From Promethearchaeota archaeon (GTDB lineage Archaea; Asgardarchaeota; Lokiarchaeia; Sigynarchaeales; SOKP01): DNA of 64,000 bases. The first letter of the stretch is position 1; each line of letters starts with the position of its first letter. Positions 18,320 to 27,996 of this stretch are shown here, one piece after another. Both the position numbers and the translations under genes were made by a program. The notes under the pieces were generated by a model that did not search any database, had not been told where the DNA came from, and saw nothing but the letters and a program-made list of their open reading frames with translations. The DNA lies in contig JAHPYY010000209.1 of assembly GCA_019058515.1 (NCBI GenBank), positions 1 through 64,000 of the forward strand, in the 5' to 3' direction.

Positions 18320-19879
18320 ATGAAAATGATGGCTCAACAAAGTATTAATGAGGGTCAGGTCGTTTCGAAGCATAATATTATCGTGATCGGAGCGGGATTA
18401 GGGGGTCTAGGCGCTGCTTGTCAAGCAACGTTAGCGGGAGAAGATGTACTGTTATTAGAAAAACATAATGTGCCGGGAGGTTTTGCCACATCTTTCGTTC
18501 GAGGAAGATTTGAGTTCGAGGGAGCGTTACATGAATTAAGTAATTACGGAACTGAGGAAGTGAAAGGAGGACTCCGTCGTTTCTTCGAGAAAATTGGATT
18601 AGTTCCAAATAAAGTGCAATTTAAAAATATTAAGGAGATATATCGCAGCGTGTTTTTAGATGGATATGATGTGACTATGCCTATGGGTGTTGAAAACTAC
18701 ACCAATAAGCTAGTTGAATTATTTCCCGAAGAAAAAAAAGGAATAGAAGAATTCATGGATGTAGCTTATAAGGTACAACAGGGGATGAGATATGTTCAAT
18801 CCACTCAAGGTAAAGCAACCCCAGCAGAAATACTGAAAGAACATCCATGGTTAGCTCGCGTATCGGGATTAACAACCCAAGAACTTTTTGATAAATTTAT
18901 CAAGAATAAAAGGCTAATTGCGGTTCTTGCTCAACTATGGGGCTACGCTGGGTTACCTCCATCTAAATTGAACGCGTTAATGTTCGTATTAATAATAATT
19001 TCCTATCTTACAGAGGGAGCAGCTTTCCCAGTAGGTCGTAGTCACGCTATGACGAGTGGATTAGTAAAATGTTTCGAAGAAATGGGAGGAGAAGTAAAGT
19101 ATAACGCTACGGTAAATCGTATTCTTGTCGAAGACGGAAAAGTAGTTGGCGTTCAATTGTTAAATGGTGAAACCTACAAATGTAAGGGAGTAATTTCAAA
19201 TGTTAACCCAATTTGTACCACCATGAAAATGTTACCTCTTGAAGAAGTAAGCGATAACTACATGAAAAAGATACACGCATCGGAAATAGGACCATCAGGA
19301 TTTTCGGTTTATATTGGTTTAAACGCGTCTCCCAAGGAGTTGGGAATGAAAGAACACGAAATTTTTATTAATAAAGGGGATAATGTTGACGAAGCCTATC
19401 AACAATTCATGAGACTTGAATCACCCGAGTTTTTGGTTGCAGCGTGTTATAACAACGCCTACGAGGGTATATCTCCTTCTGGAACGACATCCCTCGTATT
19501 AACCACTTTACAGTATGGAAAATTATGGCACTCCGTATCTCCCGATAATTACTTCAAAATAAAAGATAAAATAGCGGATGGTATGATTTCGATGGTGGAA
19601 AAAACAATATGTCCAAACTTGCGCGATTACATTGAGGTCGCAGAAGCTGCAACCCCTTTAACCTATTACAGATATTCCAAGAACATGGATGGTGCCATAT
19701 ATGGTTATGTCCAAGATGTTATCAATAGTCCTAGATTTCGGTTGAATTCTAAGGGCGCAATTCCGGGATTATTTTTAGCCGGAGCGTGGGTAAATATAGG
19801 AGGTGGGTTTTCTCCATGTATTAACAGCGGACGAATTGCCGCAGGTATGTGTTTAAATTATCTTAACAAGGAGGTTTAA
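18320..19879 (+). CDS. CrtI-type FAD oxidoreductase (phytoene desaturase/retinol saturase-like)
   Basis: 519 residues. The N-terminal dinucleotide fold IIVIGAGLGGLGAA, the GGFATSF motif and the C-terminal GLFLAGAWVNIGGGFSP match the phytoene desaturase/retinol saturase family of FAD enzymes, which add or remove hydrogen across isoprenoid double bonds. The next gene, 5 bases downstream, encodes a reductase that could supply electrons. I infer a saturase acting on polyprenyl chains of lipids or quinones, but this is not shown. An rRNA-binding AGGAGG-like stretch lies near the downstream gene's start. Confidence 0.8.
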   Translation: MKMMAQQSINEGQVVSKHNIIVIGAGLGGLGAACQATLAGEDVLLLEKHNVPGGFATSFVRGRFEFEGALHELSNYGTEEVKGGLRRFFEKIGLVPNKVQFKNIKEIYRSVFLDGYDVTMPMGVENYTNKLVELFPEEKKGIEEFMDVAYKVQQGMRYVQSTQGKATPAEILKEHPWLARVSGLTTQELFDKFIKNKRLIAVLAQLWGYAGLPPSKLNALMFVLIIISYLTEGAAFPVGRSHAMTSGLVKCFEEMGGEVKYNATVNRILVEDGKVVGVQLLNGETYKCKGVISNVNPICTTMKMLPLEEVSDNYMKKIHASEIGPSGFSVYIGLNASPKELGMKEHEIFINKGDNVDEAYQQFMRLESPEFLVAACYNNAYEGISPSGTTSLVLTTLQYGKLWHSVSPDNYFKIKDKIADGMISMVEKTICPNLRDYIEVAEAATPLTYYRYSKNMDGAIYGYVQDVINSPRFRLNSKGAIPGLFLAGAWVNIGGGFSPCINSGRIAAGMCLNYLNKEV

Positions 19880-19884
19880 TAAAA

Positions 19885-21081
19885 ATGAACGATATGATGG
19901 ATGATATTAAGAAGTATCAAAAAGCTGAGAAATTAAAAAAAATGCGAGAAGAAGTACAAGAAGTTCCGGTATATTTCGATGGATTGGAAAATCTATGCGA
20001 TAGAATCCACCCCGGAAAGCAAACTTTAAGAGTCACTGACATTGTTGACTTATCCTACGACACAAAACTTTATCGTCTTATTTCGGCAAAACCACGAAAG
20101 CCCTTGGCTCCATTTCGCGCTGGTCAGTACATTGGTTTAGCGGTAGAAATCAATGGAGTACGAACGCTTAGACCTTATTCGATAGTTTCTTCTCCTAATC
20201 AGTTGGGATACTATGAATTAGGAGTGAGGAAAAAGGAAGGAGGATTTGTTAGTCCCTACTTATTTAACGAGGTGAAAGTCGGCGATATCTTCGAAACAAC
20301 GGAGCCTTTAGGTGAATTGTACTACAATCCTCTTTTCCACGGAAACAACCTTGTATTTATAGCTGGGGGTTGTGGAGTTACGCCATTTATGTCAATGCTA
20401 CGATATTTTTCAGAATTAGCTTTGCCACACAAAATTACGCTAATATTTGGATGTGTAACAGAAAAAGATGTATTGTTTAGAGAAGAATTGGAGGATATTG
20501 CACGACGAAGGACTAATATAACGGTGAATTTCATTCTCTCCGAGGCAGGTCCAGAATGGACGGGAGAGTGTGGATTCATTACAAGCGATAAAATTTCTAA
20601 GTTCGTAGAATCGGTCGATAAAAAATACTTTTATATCGTAGGGAGTAGGGAAATGTACAACTTTATCGAACCTGAATTGAAAAACCTGGGTGTAAAACAA
20701 CATAGAATGTTTTTCGAGGCTTATGGAGTACCAGACGATGTTACCAAAATAATAGGATGGCCTGATAATATTACTTCCACAGAAACAGTCAATTTAACGA
20801 TTAACTTTTATAGGGCTGGACAAAAAGTACAAGAACGATTTGAAGTTCCTTGTACTGAACCACTTCTTAACAGTATAGAGCGAAATCTTGGTTTAGAGCA
20901 CGATATAGATAGTGGATGTCGTTCAGGCCAATGCGCGTTATGTCGCACGAGAATAGTTGAAGGAAAAGTATTTGTTCCTCCAGATGTAACGATAAGGGAA
21001 ATGGACAAAGACTTTGGTTTCATCCATCCTTGCGTGTCTTATCCATTAACTGATGTTTACTTAGATTTAACTCAAACTTAA
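19885..21081 (+). CDS. NAD(P)H reductase with FAD and 2Fe-2S domains
   Basis: 398 residues: FAD-binding domain with RPYSIVSS (about residue 92), NAD(P)-binding domain beginning FIAGGCGVTPF, and a C-terminal plant-type 2Fe-2S ferredoxin with SGCRSGQCALC and a later Cys in HPCVSYP. This is the layout of phenol hydroxylase or CMP-deoxyglucosamine reductase-like electron-transfer chains. The gene is 5 bases downstream of the CrtI-type flavoprotein, with an AAGGAGG site just before its ATG, so the two probably work as one NAD(P)H-driven redox pair. Confidence 0.87.
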   Translation: MNDMMDDIKKYQKAEKLKKMREEVQEVPVYFDGLENLCDRIHPGKQTLRVTDIVDLSYDTKLYRLISAKPRKPLAPFRAGQYIGLAVEINGVRTLRPYSIVSSPNQLGYYELGVRKKEGGFVSPYLFNEVKVGDIFETTEPLGELYYNPLFHGNNLVFIAGGCGVTPFMSMLRYFSELALPHKITLIFGCVTEKDVLFREELEDIARRRTNITVNFILSEAGPEWTGECGFITSDKISKFVESVDKKYFYIVGSREMYNFIEPELKNLGVKQHRMFFEAYGVPDDVTKIIGWPDNITSTETVNLTINFYRAGQKVQERFEVPCTEPLLNSIERNLGLEHDIDSGCRSGQCALCRTRIVEGKVFVPPDVTIREMDKDFGFIHPCVSYPLTDVYLDLTQT

Positions 21082-21167
21082 TTATTATTCATTTTAACTT
21101 TTCTTTTTTAGTTATATTCACTGTAAAGATTTATATTTTGAATTAGATTTTAGTTTTTTAATCAATA

Positions 21168-22625
21168 TTGTGTCTGGTTGCCGTGAATAGTAAGGTTAGA
21201 TTGGGATTAGCTTCTCTATTAATAATCCTTTTTCAGTCAACTCTTAAAATAGTAGGAGTGTTAATCACCAGGAGTGTGAGCTTTCTCTCTGAAACGATTG
21301 ATACCGTAGTAGACTTATTTTTCGTAATGATAACGCTTTATTTTGTTTATAAGAGCGAAAAACCTCCCGATTTGAAACATATGTACGGTCATTCTAAGCT
21401 CGATTCAATCAGCGCTATTATTCAAGGAATTATTTTATCTACAATTTATGTTTTGTTAATCTACAATTCTATTATAATATTGATTGAAGGAGTATTTGAA
21501 ATTGTTAATCCTGGATTAGGATTAATATTGCTAATAATATCTTTTCTAGTGAACCTAATTTTTTCAAGAATTCTAATTTGGCAGGGAAACAAAAAAAAGA
21601 GTTTAACTCTGAAAATTCAGGGGCTTAATCTTTTTCAAGATTCTTTGAGAGCAGTTATGGTATTTATTAGCTTAATTTTTGCTTTATTTAATTTATTATT
21701 TTTCGATCCTATTTTCAGTATAATCCTTTCAATTTGGATAATTATTGCCTCAATTAGATTAACCAATAGTGGAATAAAGGAGCTTTCTGATACTAATCCC
21801 GTTAGTTCCCTAATCCTTGAAGAGATTAGGTTTCAGATATTTGAGTTGGAGCATGTAAATGGCATTCAAAACATTAAAATACGAGCATGGGGGAATACGC
21901 TAGTCTTAGAAGTAACCATCTCAGTAGAGGATCATATATCGATTGTTCACGCTAACAGAATAATAAAATCAATAAGAATGATAAGCAACGAGAGATTTCC
22001 AAATTACGATGTTGAATGTATAATACAAATGAATCCCTTAAGTAGCGAGTCTTCATTAGGAAGTCAGGTATATAACCTTATTTCTTCTAAACAAGCAGAT
22101 TTTGGAGATATAGTAAAGATTGAAAATATTAACTTATATTCGATAACAGAGGAAACATACCTTTCTTTTAATTTAATTGTTGACAATAGATTGAGCTTAT
22201 ACGAAGCTCATAAAATAAGTTCTCAATTTGAAAACGAACTCAAGGAGGAAGCCCCCTTTTTAAATAGGATCATTTCTCATATTGAAGCTAGCGAAAAGAA
22301 AGAAATTTATCCCGAAGATAGTATCAAATATGAGTGTTTTGATACCGAAGAAATGGAGAATTTTAACAATTCTTTAAAGAAAGTATTGGAAAACTACGAA
22401 TTAGTTAAAGGATTCCACGGATTAGAGTGTTGGAAAACATTGGAGCATTCTATTCTAGAATTTCACGCGTTTTTTGATGGAGATATAAACATATCTGAAA
22501 TACATGACTTTATTACCAAATTAGAACTTTCACTTAGATCTTCACCGGAATTTAAAGGTTTTGAGCAAATTATCATCCATTCTGAACCCTATGAAGGTCG
22601 AAAGGATGGGATAATGTTCAGTTGA
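21168..22625 (+). CDS. Cation diffusion facilitator with three C-terminal repeats
   Basis: 485 residues; CDF proteins usually have about 300. Residues 1-205 are the membrane part with SETIDTVVD in helix 2, YGHSKLDS after it and QDSLRAV in helix 5; the second metal-site residue of helix 5 is not conserved. Three repeats resembling the cytosolic dimerisation domain follow, each with an [A/I]H..I-type helix and a strand ending in a hydrophobic-H-x-E/M-like motif (ends near 290, 385 and 478). Start is TTG at 21168 or GTG at 21183. It probably exports divalent metals such as Zn or Fe. Confidence 0.8.
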   Translation: MCLVAVNSKVRLGLASLLIILFQSTLKIVGVLITRSVSFLSETIDTVVDLFFVMITLYFVYKSEKPPDLKHMYGHSKLDSISAIIQGIILSTIYVLLIYNSIIILIEGVFEIVNPGLGLILLIISFLVNLIFSRILIWQGNKKKSLTLKIQGLNLFQDSLRAVMVFISLIFALFNLLFFDPIFSIILSIWIIIASIRLTNSGIKELSDTNPVSSLILEEIRFQIFELEHVNGIQNIKIRAWGNTLVLEVTISVEDHISIVHANRIIKSIRMISNERFPNYDVECIIQMNPLSSESSLGSQVYNLISSKQADFGDIVKIENINLYSITEETYLSFNLIVDNRLSLYEAHKISSQFENELKEEAPFLNRIISHIEASEKKEIYPEDSIKYECFDTEEMENFNNSLKKVLENYELVKGFHGLECWKTLEHSILEFHAFFDGDINISEIHDFITKLELSLRSSPEFKGFEQIIIHSEPYEGRKDGIMFS

Positions 22626-22626
22626 G

Positions 22627-23742
22627 TTAAGAAAAAGGGAACTTGTAAGTATCTAATCCAAGCTCCTCTTTAATTATTAAAATATCGTTTTGCAAACTTT
22701 CGTTTAATGGGACTCCTACTTTTGAAATTCTTTTGCTAACTTCGAATTCTTTCTCACCCGCGGTATAGATTCGATTCTCGCCTGGAACTTTACGAGCACT
22801 TCTTAGTCCTCTCATAATATTGCCTGCAGCGCTCTTGAACTCGTCCATGGGGAGAAAGCCTTCTATATTCATGGCTAAGAAAAAATGTCCGACTTTTAGG
22901 CGTTTTTGTCCATTTTCTACTATACCTAATGTGTCTCTCAGAGTTGTACCGTTCGATAACGCCGCTGAAAGGATCTCCACAATAGTAGCATAGCCATATC
23001 CCTTGTAACCAGCAGTTTCTTCCCCAAAACCACCTAAAGGAAGTAACGATGCCTTCCTTTCTAGCATTAATGCTAGAATCTCATTAGGATCGGTAATTAA
23101 TTTACCTTGGTCGTTTATAACCACTCCTTCTGGTAATGGCTTGTTGATCCTACTATAAACTTCAACTTTACCTCTTTGTACGATCGATGTAGCACAATCT
23201 AGTAAGAATGGGAAATCTTCGTCTGTCGGAGCACCAAAAGTGAGAGGATTAGTACCTAACATAGGTTCGGCTCCAAATGTGGGAGGTATTGAAGGTCTAG
23301 CGTTAGTAGTGACCAAACCAATCATTCCCTCTTCAATAGCCATTAGTGAATAATAGCCAGCGATACCGAAGTGGGTAGAATTTCTAACAGCGACTGCCCC
23401 CATTCCATATGTTTTTGCTTTTTCAATAGCCGTTTTCATGGCTTTATAGCCAATCACATGACCCAATCCATTGTTTCCGTCCCATAGTGCAGTAGTAGAA
23501 CCATCTTTGATAACATTGATTTCTACTGTTTTTTCAATAATTCCTTCTTTTATTCGATCGTAGTACATCTTGAATCTCTGGATTCCATGTGAGGTTATCC
23601 CTCTTAAATCCGAGGTGATTAATATCTCAGCAACGATTTTAGCGTCTTTAGGAGGTATTTCAAGCGCAATTAGTGCATCTACCATAAAGTTTTCTAATGT
23701 TTTAGAATCTAAATATACAATTTTTTCGTTCATATTTCGCAT
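22627..23742 (-). CDS. Malate/L-lactate dehydrogenase family (Ldh2/YlbC type) oxidoreductase
   Basis: 371 residues with the family's DLRGITSHG, NSTHFGIAGYY (catalytic His) and GTNPLTFGAP motifs. These NAD(P)-dependent enzymes oxidise 2-hydroxy acids such as malate, lactate, ureidoglycolate or sugar acids, or reduce cyclic imines. The neighbouring enolase-superfamily dehydratase and GPH symporter suggest a sugar-acid or hydroxy-acid pathway. It converges on the CDF gene with one base between stops. Confidence 0.87.
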   Translation of the reverse strand: MRNMNEKIVYLDSKTLENFMVDALIALEIPPKDAKIVAEILITSDLRGITSHGIQRFKMYYDRIKEGIIEKTVEINVIKDGSTTALWDGNNGLGHVIGYKAMKTAIEKAKTYGMGAVAVRNSTHFGIAGYYSLMAIEEGMIGLVTTNARPSIPPTFGAEPMLGTNPLTFGAPTDEDFPFLLDCATSIVQRGKVEVYSRINKPLPEGVVINDQGKLITDPNEILALMLERKASLLPLGGFGEETAGYKGYGYATIVEILSAALSNGTTLRDTLGIVENGQKRLKVGHFFLAMNIEGFLPMDEFKSAAGNIMRGLRSARKVPGENRIYTAGEKEFEVSKRISKVGVPLNESLQNDILIIKEELGLDTYKFPFS

Positions 23743-23882
23743 TCTATCAATTTTTACCTGAATATTTAGTATAAAGAAGTAAATGTAAAAAAAGTATACT
23801 ACCTGCGATTTAGTGAAGGATTGCTTGAAAGAATATCCCCATGATATACCCTTTTTTCAGAATAATCCGTAATTCTATATTT

Positions 23883-24032
23883 ATGATTCTAAACGATTTA
23901 AACACCAAGGTTAAGCAAAAATCATTTGTAAAGGAAGTAATAGTGGAAGATCAAGGAGAAAATATATCGTACGTTTTCCCAGATACAGAAGAGTTTTTAT
24001 CCATTCTCAAAAGAAAGGAGTTTCGCAAATAG
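23883..24032 (+). CDS. Small hypothetical protein
   Basis: 49 residues from the ATG at 23883; an upstream in-frame ATG at 23841 would add 14 hydrophobic residues. The sequence is charged, with IVEDQGENISYVFPDTEEFLSIL suggesting a strand-helix unit. No family is recognised. It lies alone between divergent genes and may be a genuine small gene or chance. Confidence 0.25.
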   Translation: MILNDLNTKVKQKSFVKEVIVEDQGENISYVFPDTEEFLSILKRKEFRK

Positions 24033-24263
24033 TACTAATCTGATATTATTTCTTAATGATTATAGGAAAAAAAGATACTTTTTTTAATTTAAGCCTATTT
24101 GCTCTTCCTTCAAAAACAGCATAGTAATATATTATGTTGCTATAGATTTTAATTTCTTCTCGTCAATCGAGATCTTTAACTTCAGAAGTAGAGAAAATTA
24201 TATTACTCGATTAAAGATTAGTGAGTTCATAGGACATTAAGCATATCTTATAATTAATCAATT

Positions 24264-25439
24264 ATGAGAGAAATGAAAAACACAATTAAAAAAATAGAAT
24301 TAACGCATGTGCACATTCCGTTCACCGAACCAGTAAGGAAAGCGATGGGAGAAGGCACGGGAGGGTTAGGTATGGCGATCCCTGCCGAAGAAGAGTGGTT
24401 GGGGGGAGATTCAGTCATTATTAAATTAGTTAGTGATAATGGATTCGTTGGAATGGGAGAAGCTTTCGTGTGGTTACCTGAAAGTGGAGTTAGTCCATAT
24501 CAAATAATACATTTGATTGAAAAAGAACTGTTTAAGTATGTAATAGGAGAAAATCCGTTTAACATTCAAAGAATTAACCAAAGAATGGACAATAATGTTG
24601 CGTTGAACTTTATAGCCAAAGGATTGATAGATATGGCTTGCTACGATTTAATGGGCAAAATCTCGAATTTACCCGTGTGCGCTTTAATTGGAGGAAGGAA
24701 CGTCGAAAAAATTCCTATGGCAGCGCTTATACCCCTTGGTTCCCCAATGCTCATGAAAGGGCTCGTAAGAAGTTACTATAAACGAGGTTTTCGAACATTT
24801 AGATTGAAGCTTGGAAACAGTATCGAACAAGACAGAGAAATTTGTACTACAATTAGAAATACTTTTAGAAGTAAGATCAGACTGCGAGTCGACTACAATC
24901 AAGCTTACACTCCTTCAGAGGCAGTAAAGGCTATTAAGGCAATTGAACCATTTAATATTGACTTTGCAGAACAACCAGTTAGAGCGGACGATTACCTTGG
25001 AATGAAGTATGTCCAAAAGCGAGTCAACACTCCTTTGATGGCTCACGAGGGATTCTTCAGTATAAAGGATTTTATTAGTCTGGCAGAACTTGGGGGCGTA
25101 GAAGTGTTAGGAATTAACTCAGAGCGCCCAGGAGGAATCACTAAAGCGCTTATGGCGATGGATTACGCTCGTATGAGAGGTCTTGGAATAGTTTTACACA
25201 ACCAACCTTTAGGGATATCGTCAGCGATGCAATTACACTTACACGCTGCCAGATTTTATTCTATTAATCACGCAAACGAGTTATTTGGGCAAGAAATGAT
25301 GGAGCACGATTTATTAAAAAAGCCAATCGATTATAGTGGTGGCGAAGCACAATTGCCTGAAGGCCCGGGATGGGGTGTAGAACTAGACGAAAATGCACTT
25401 ACGAAATATGCAATTACAGAGACTACGATTATATCCTAA
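24264..25439 (+). CDS. Enolase-superfamily dehydratase/epimerase (mandelate racemase-like)
   Basis: 391 residues: capping domain, then barrel with RLKLG, metal ligands D in RVDYNQ, E in FAEQPV and E in AHEGF, and a LHNQPLG motif at the barrel end. The family abstracts a proton alpha to a carboxylate; members dehydrate sugar acids or epimerise amino acid derivatives. The first basic residue of the usual KxK is Arg here. With the transporter 87 bases downstream and the Ldh2-type dehydrogenase across the divergent promoter region it probably forms an acid-sugar or hydroxyproline catabolic unit. Confidence 0.8.
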   Translation: MREMKNTIKKIELTHVHIPFTEPVRKAMGEGTGGLGMAIPAEEEWLGGDSVIIKLVSDNGFVGMGEAFVWLPESGVSPYQIIHLIEKELFKYVIGENPFNIQRINQRMDNNVALNFIAKGLIDMACYDLMGKISNLPVCALIGGRNVEKIPMAALIPLGSPMLMKGLVRSYYKRGFRTFRLKLGNSIEQDREICTTIRNTFRSKIRLRVDYNQAYTPSEAVKAIKAIEPFNIDFAEQPVRADDYLGMKYVQKRVNTPLMAHEGFFSIKDFISLAELGGVEVLGINSERPGGITKALMAMDYARMRGLGIVLHNQPLGISSAMQLHLHAARFYSINHANELFGQEMMEHDLLKKPIDYSGGEAQLPEGPGWGVELDENALTKYAITETTIIS

Positions 25440-25525
25440 CATTGAGAAACAAGATTATTTTAAAAATAATTATAAGGATAGACATCGAATAATCGTAACT
25501 ACAATTAGTATAAAACTATTTTATT

Positions 25526-26923
25526 ATGTCTGATAAAGAAATAACTGATACGATAAGTAATTCAACGCTTACTCATACATCTTACTCGCTTGGAAGTTTT
25601 TTTGACGATTTTCTCGCTACTACATTAAGTTATATGGTTTTCAAATTCTATGAGACGGAGGTCTTTCTTCCCATTATATATATCACGATTGCAGTAGTTA
25701 TTTACGGCGTATGGAACATGGTAAACGATCCTATCGCTGGCCGAATTTCAGATTTAAACATTGGCTTTATGAAGCGCCGTGGAAAGCGATTTACATGGTT
25801 TCTACTGGCATCAATACCTTGCTCGTTAATTTTCTTTTTAATATTTATCCCTCCAGTAGGATTTGATTTATCCTCGTTTCTGTGGTTGCTGGTTACCCTC
25901 TGCTTATTAGACACTTTTTTCTCGTTCATGATAATAAATTGGCAAGCTTTATTCCCCGATAAATATCGCTCTCAAAAGGAAAGGACCAAAGTAGGTGGAA
26001 TCCAAATTCTTTTTTCTCTTATTGGTTTAAGTTTAGGAGTATTATTGCCAACACTATTAATTACTACTAACGCACCAGGGACAAATATCCCCTCATACAT
26101 CACTGTTGGCGCTTTGACTACGATTTTTTGCTTCATTGCTGTTCTACTTATGATATATGGGATGAAGGAAAGTAAGGATATGATTGAACGCACTTTTAAG
26201 CCTCCAATTGACACTAAAATTAAAGAATCCTATCTCAAAAGCGTCAAATTCGCTTTCCAACAGAAAAACTTTGTAGCTTATTTAACTGCGTATTTAGCTC
26301 AAACATCGGTAATGGGACTAATGTTAGCTTCGGTTCCCTACTGGGTACAATACGTGTTAAGTATCGATCCATTTTACGAGATGTTAATACTGGTGGTTTT
26401 TTTGCTTTCAAGTGTCTGCTCAGCACCCATTTGGATAAAGTTGGCTCGTCGTTATGGAAATCGAATAGGATATATGTGCGGAACATTAGGTACGGCTTCT
26501 TTTTTGTGCGTAACCTTGTTTATATGGTCGTTTCCTTTGGTAATTATTGGATTCGTTTTGATAGGATTCAGCATGGGAGCTACGTGGAGCTTGATTTACG
26601 CCACTTTCTCGGATGTGATCGACGAAATTGTCGTAAAAACGGGAGCCAGAGACGAAGGTACATTTTATGGACTTAGAACCTTCTTTGGACGGTTATCCAT
26701 CGTAATACAAGCTCTCACTTTTGGGATAATTCATCCTCTAACTTCGTTCGATCCCACCTCTCCTACTCAATCGATTCAAGCTCAATGGGGGATTAACATC
26801 GGGATGTTCTTAGTTCCTGCTATATTTTATTTCATAGGGTTTTTGTTTATGTGGAGAGTATACGATCTCACTTCTAAAAAAGTAGAACTTAACAAAAAAA
26901 AACTCGTAGAGCTTGAATTATAA
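25526..26923 (+). CDS. GPH-type (MFS) sugar or acid symporter
   Basis: 465 residues and about 12 membrane helices. WNMVNDPIAGRISD in helix 2 and the following loop match the glycoside-pentoside-hexuronide:cation symporters (the melibiose carrier group). It sits 86 bases behind the enolase-superfamily gene on the same strand and probably imports that enzyme's substrate or precursor. Confidence 0.83.
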   Translation: MSDKEITDTISNSTLTHTSYSLGSFFDDFLATTLSYMVFKFYETEVFLPIIYITIAVVIYGVWNMVNDPIAGRISDLNIGFMKRRGKRFTWFLLASIPCSLIFFLIFIPPVGFDLSSFLWLLVTLCLLDTFFSFMIINWQALFPDKYRSQKERTKVGGIQILFSLIGLSLGVLLPTLLITTNAPGTNIPSYITVGALTTIFCFIAVLLMIYGMKESKDMIERTFKPPIDTKIKESYLKSVKFAFQQKNFVAYLTAYLAQTSVMGLMLASVPYWVQYVLSIDPFYEMLILVVFLLSSVCSAPIWIKLARRYGNRIGYMCGTLGTASFLCVTLFIWSFPLVIIGFVLIGFSMGATWSLIYATFSDVIDEIVVKTGARDEGTFYGLRTFFGRLSIVIQALTFGIIHPLTSFDPTSPTQSIQAQWGINIGMFLVPAIFYFIGFLFMWRVYDLTSKKVELNKKKLVELEL

Positions 26924-27067
26924 ACAAATTAAAAAGTAATTCATTTTTTTAATCCACTTTCAATAAATTTAAAAACTCTTTTCTTGATTCCAATCCCAAT
27001 GTTGTCAATGAAGGCGAAATTGTGTAAAAAAGCGATAATTTTAAAAATTTTCCATAATTTCACAATT

Positions 27068-27372
27068 GGGCAAGTTGGTCAATGCCTGACGGTCCATGCT
27101 GACCTGACCGTGAAACGATCACTAGCGGAAACTGCCCTTTCTACGATTTACTTGAACGTTATTAGCCTTGTTTGCATCTCGTCGAAGCGCTCCCCTTAAT
27201 GGTGGGGACTTGGACATTGTTTTTCGTAGGAAAAACATAAGTTCATAATGCTGAACCCGAATAGGCCCGGGAGGGAGCAATCGTAAAGCGAGGTTTTCAC
27301 GCTTTAAGGTAAGGGTGTGGAGGGCTGCAAACCTCTGGTCTTAATAGCGCGATTGAAGTCAAGGAAAGGGAG
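27068..27372 (+). ncRNA. Signal recognition particle RNA (7S/SRP RNA)
   Basis: Helix 8, the SRP54-binding hairpin, is recognisable at 27248-27285: CTGAACCCGAATAGGC followed by the GGGAG loop and GGAGCAATCG, matching the conserved GAACC...GGAGCA pattern. A long imperfect helix 5 forms between about 27149-27175 and 27330-27365, sharing GTTTGCA/TGCAAAC and TTATTA pairings. The 5' part is closed by GGGCA/TGCCC (27068-27072 with about 27138-27142) and holds two adjacent hairpins, like an archaeal Alu domain. A TATA-like TTTTAAAAAT at 27041-27050 places the start near 27068. The 3' end is approximate. The RNA guides ribosomes making membrane and secreted proteins. Confidence 0.85.
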
Positions 27373-27403
27373 TATTATTACTTATAACTGGTTCTGAGTT
27401 TAG

Positions 27404-27856
27404 TTAAGTTCCCAAGATGTCCGATAGCGCTAAAACTCCATAGCACCGAGCGAAACAATTACAGCATATCCACAGTCTCGTAGTCCTCGGACCCCCTTTG
27501 TAGTTTTCTGGTATCCACACCATATCCATGTGAGCGGGGCGTTTTTTGGGATCAAATCCCTTCTCTTTGGCTTCGTAATACGAGAAACACCCCGCGTTTC
27601 TGTAGCAAACGCATATAGACCGTCGCAATTGGCTCATTAAATCGACAATCTCTCTTGAAAGCGATAAGTGCCGTTTTTCCTGAGATGGAGTTAGATACCC
27701 TGTTTGTACGAACTTATCCATATACAATGAACTTGTTCTTTGCAATTGACCGATTTTTTCGTTAACTGCACTCTTTAACGACTCTCTCAAATTGGTACGA
27801 ATAGCTATTAATTTCGGATTCTCTAATCGAATCATGCGTGGTATTTTTGACTTCAT
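27404..27856 (-). CDS. Small Cys-rich protein, paralogue of the gene at 58226
   Basis: 150 residues, no family recognised. Residues 1-85 align with the protein at 58226: P.MI...P+L..+R.NLR....AV, then SSLY..K, LTPSQ and a SI.VC end. The C-terminal part differs and is Cys-rich (C-x-C-x5-C near residue 83, then CCNCFARC near 130), suggesting a zinc site. The N-terminus is basic and helical, so nucleic-acid binding is a fair guess. Its promoter carries an inverted-repeat array, see 27866-27902. It converges on the SRP RNA gene with about 30 bases between. Confidence 0.6.
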   Translation of the reverse strand: MKSKIPRMIRLENPKLIAIRTNLRESLKSAVNEKIGQLQRTSSLYMDKFVQTGYLTPSQEKRHLSLSREIVDLMSQLRRSICVCYRNAGCFSYYEAKEKGFDPKKRPAHMDMVWIPENYKGGPRTTRLWICCNCFARCYGVLALSDILGT

Positions 27857-27865
27857 GCCATTATA

Positions 27866-27902
27866 AACTATATCATAGTTGAGCTATATATATTAAACTA
27901 TG
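27866..27902 (-). promoter_or_regulatory. Operator-like repeats around the TATA box
   Basis: Three copies of one heptamer core: AACTAT at 27866, ATAGTT at 27875 and AACTATG at 27896. The first two form a palindrome over the expected start site; the outer pair (CATAGTT/AACTATG) brackets the TATA-like TAATATATATAG at 27883-27895. The ATG is at 27856, so a bound protein would block transcription. This is the pattern of an autoregulated archaeal gene. Confidence 0.45.
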
Positions 27903-27996
27903 GGTAACTTGAAGTATAAATAATCCTTTCTTAAATATCGTTTAGATTAAAAATGTCGTTTAGAATTAAACAGATAAAAAAAGATAATAAAAGAAG

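Noticed and set aside
26924..27067. Separate small protein gene at 26984-27199 on the plus strand
   Set aside because: The frame runs into the SRP RNA and its residues show no coding character.
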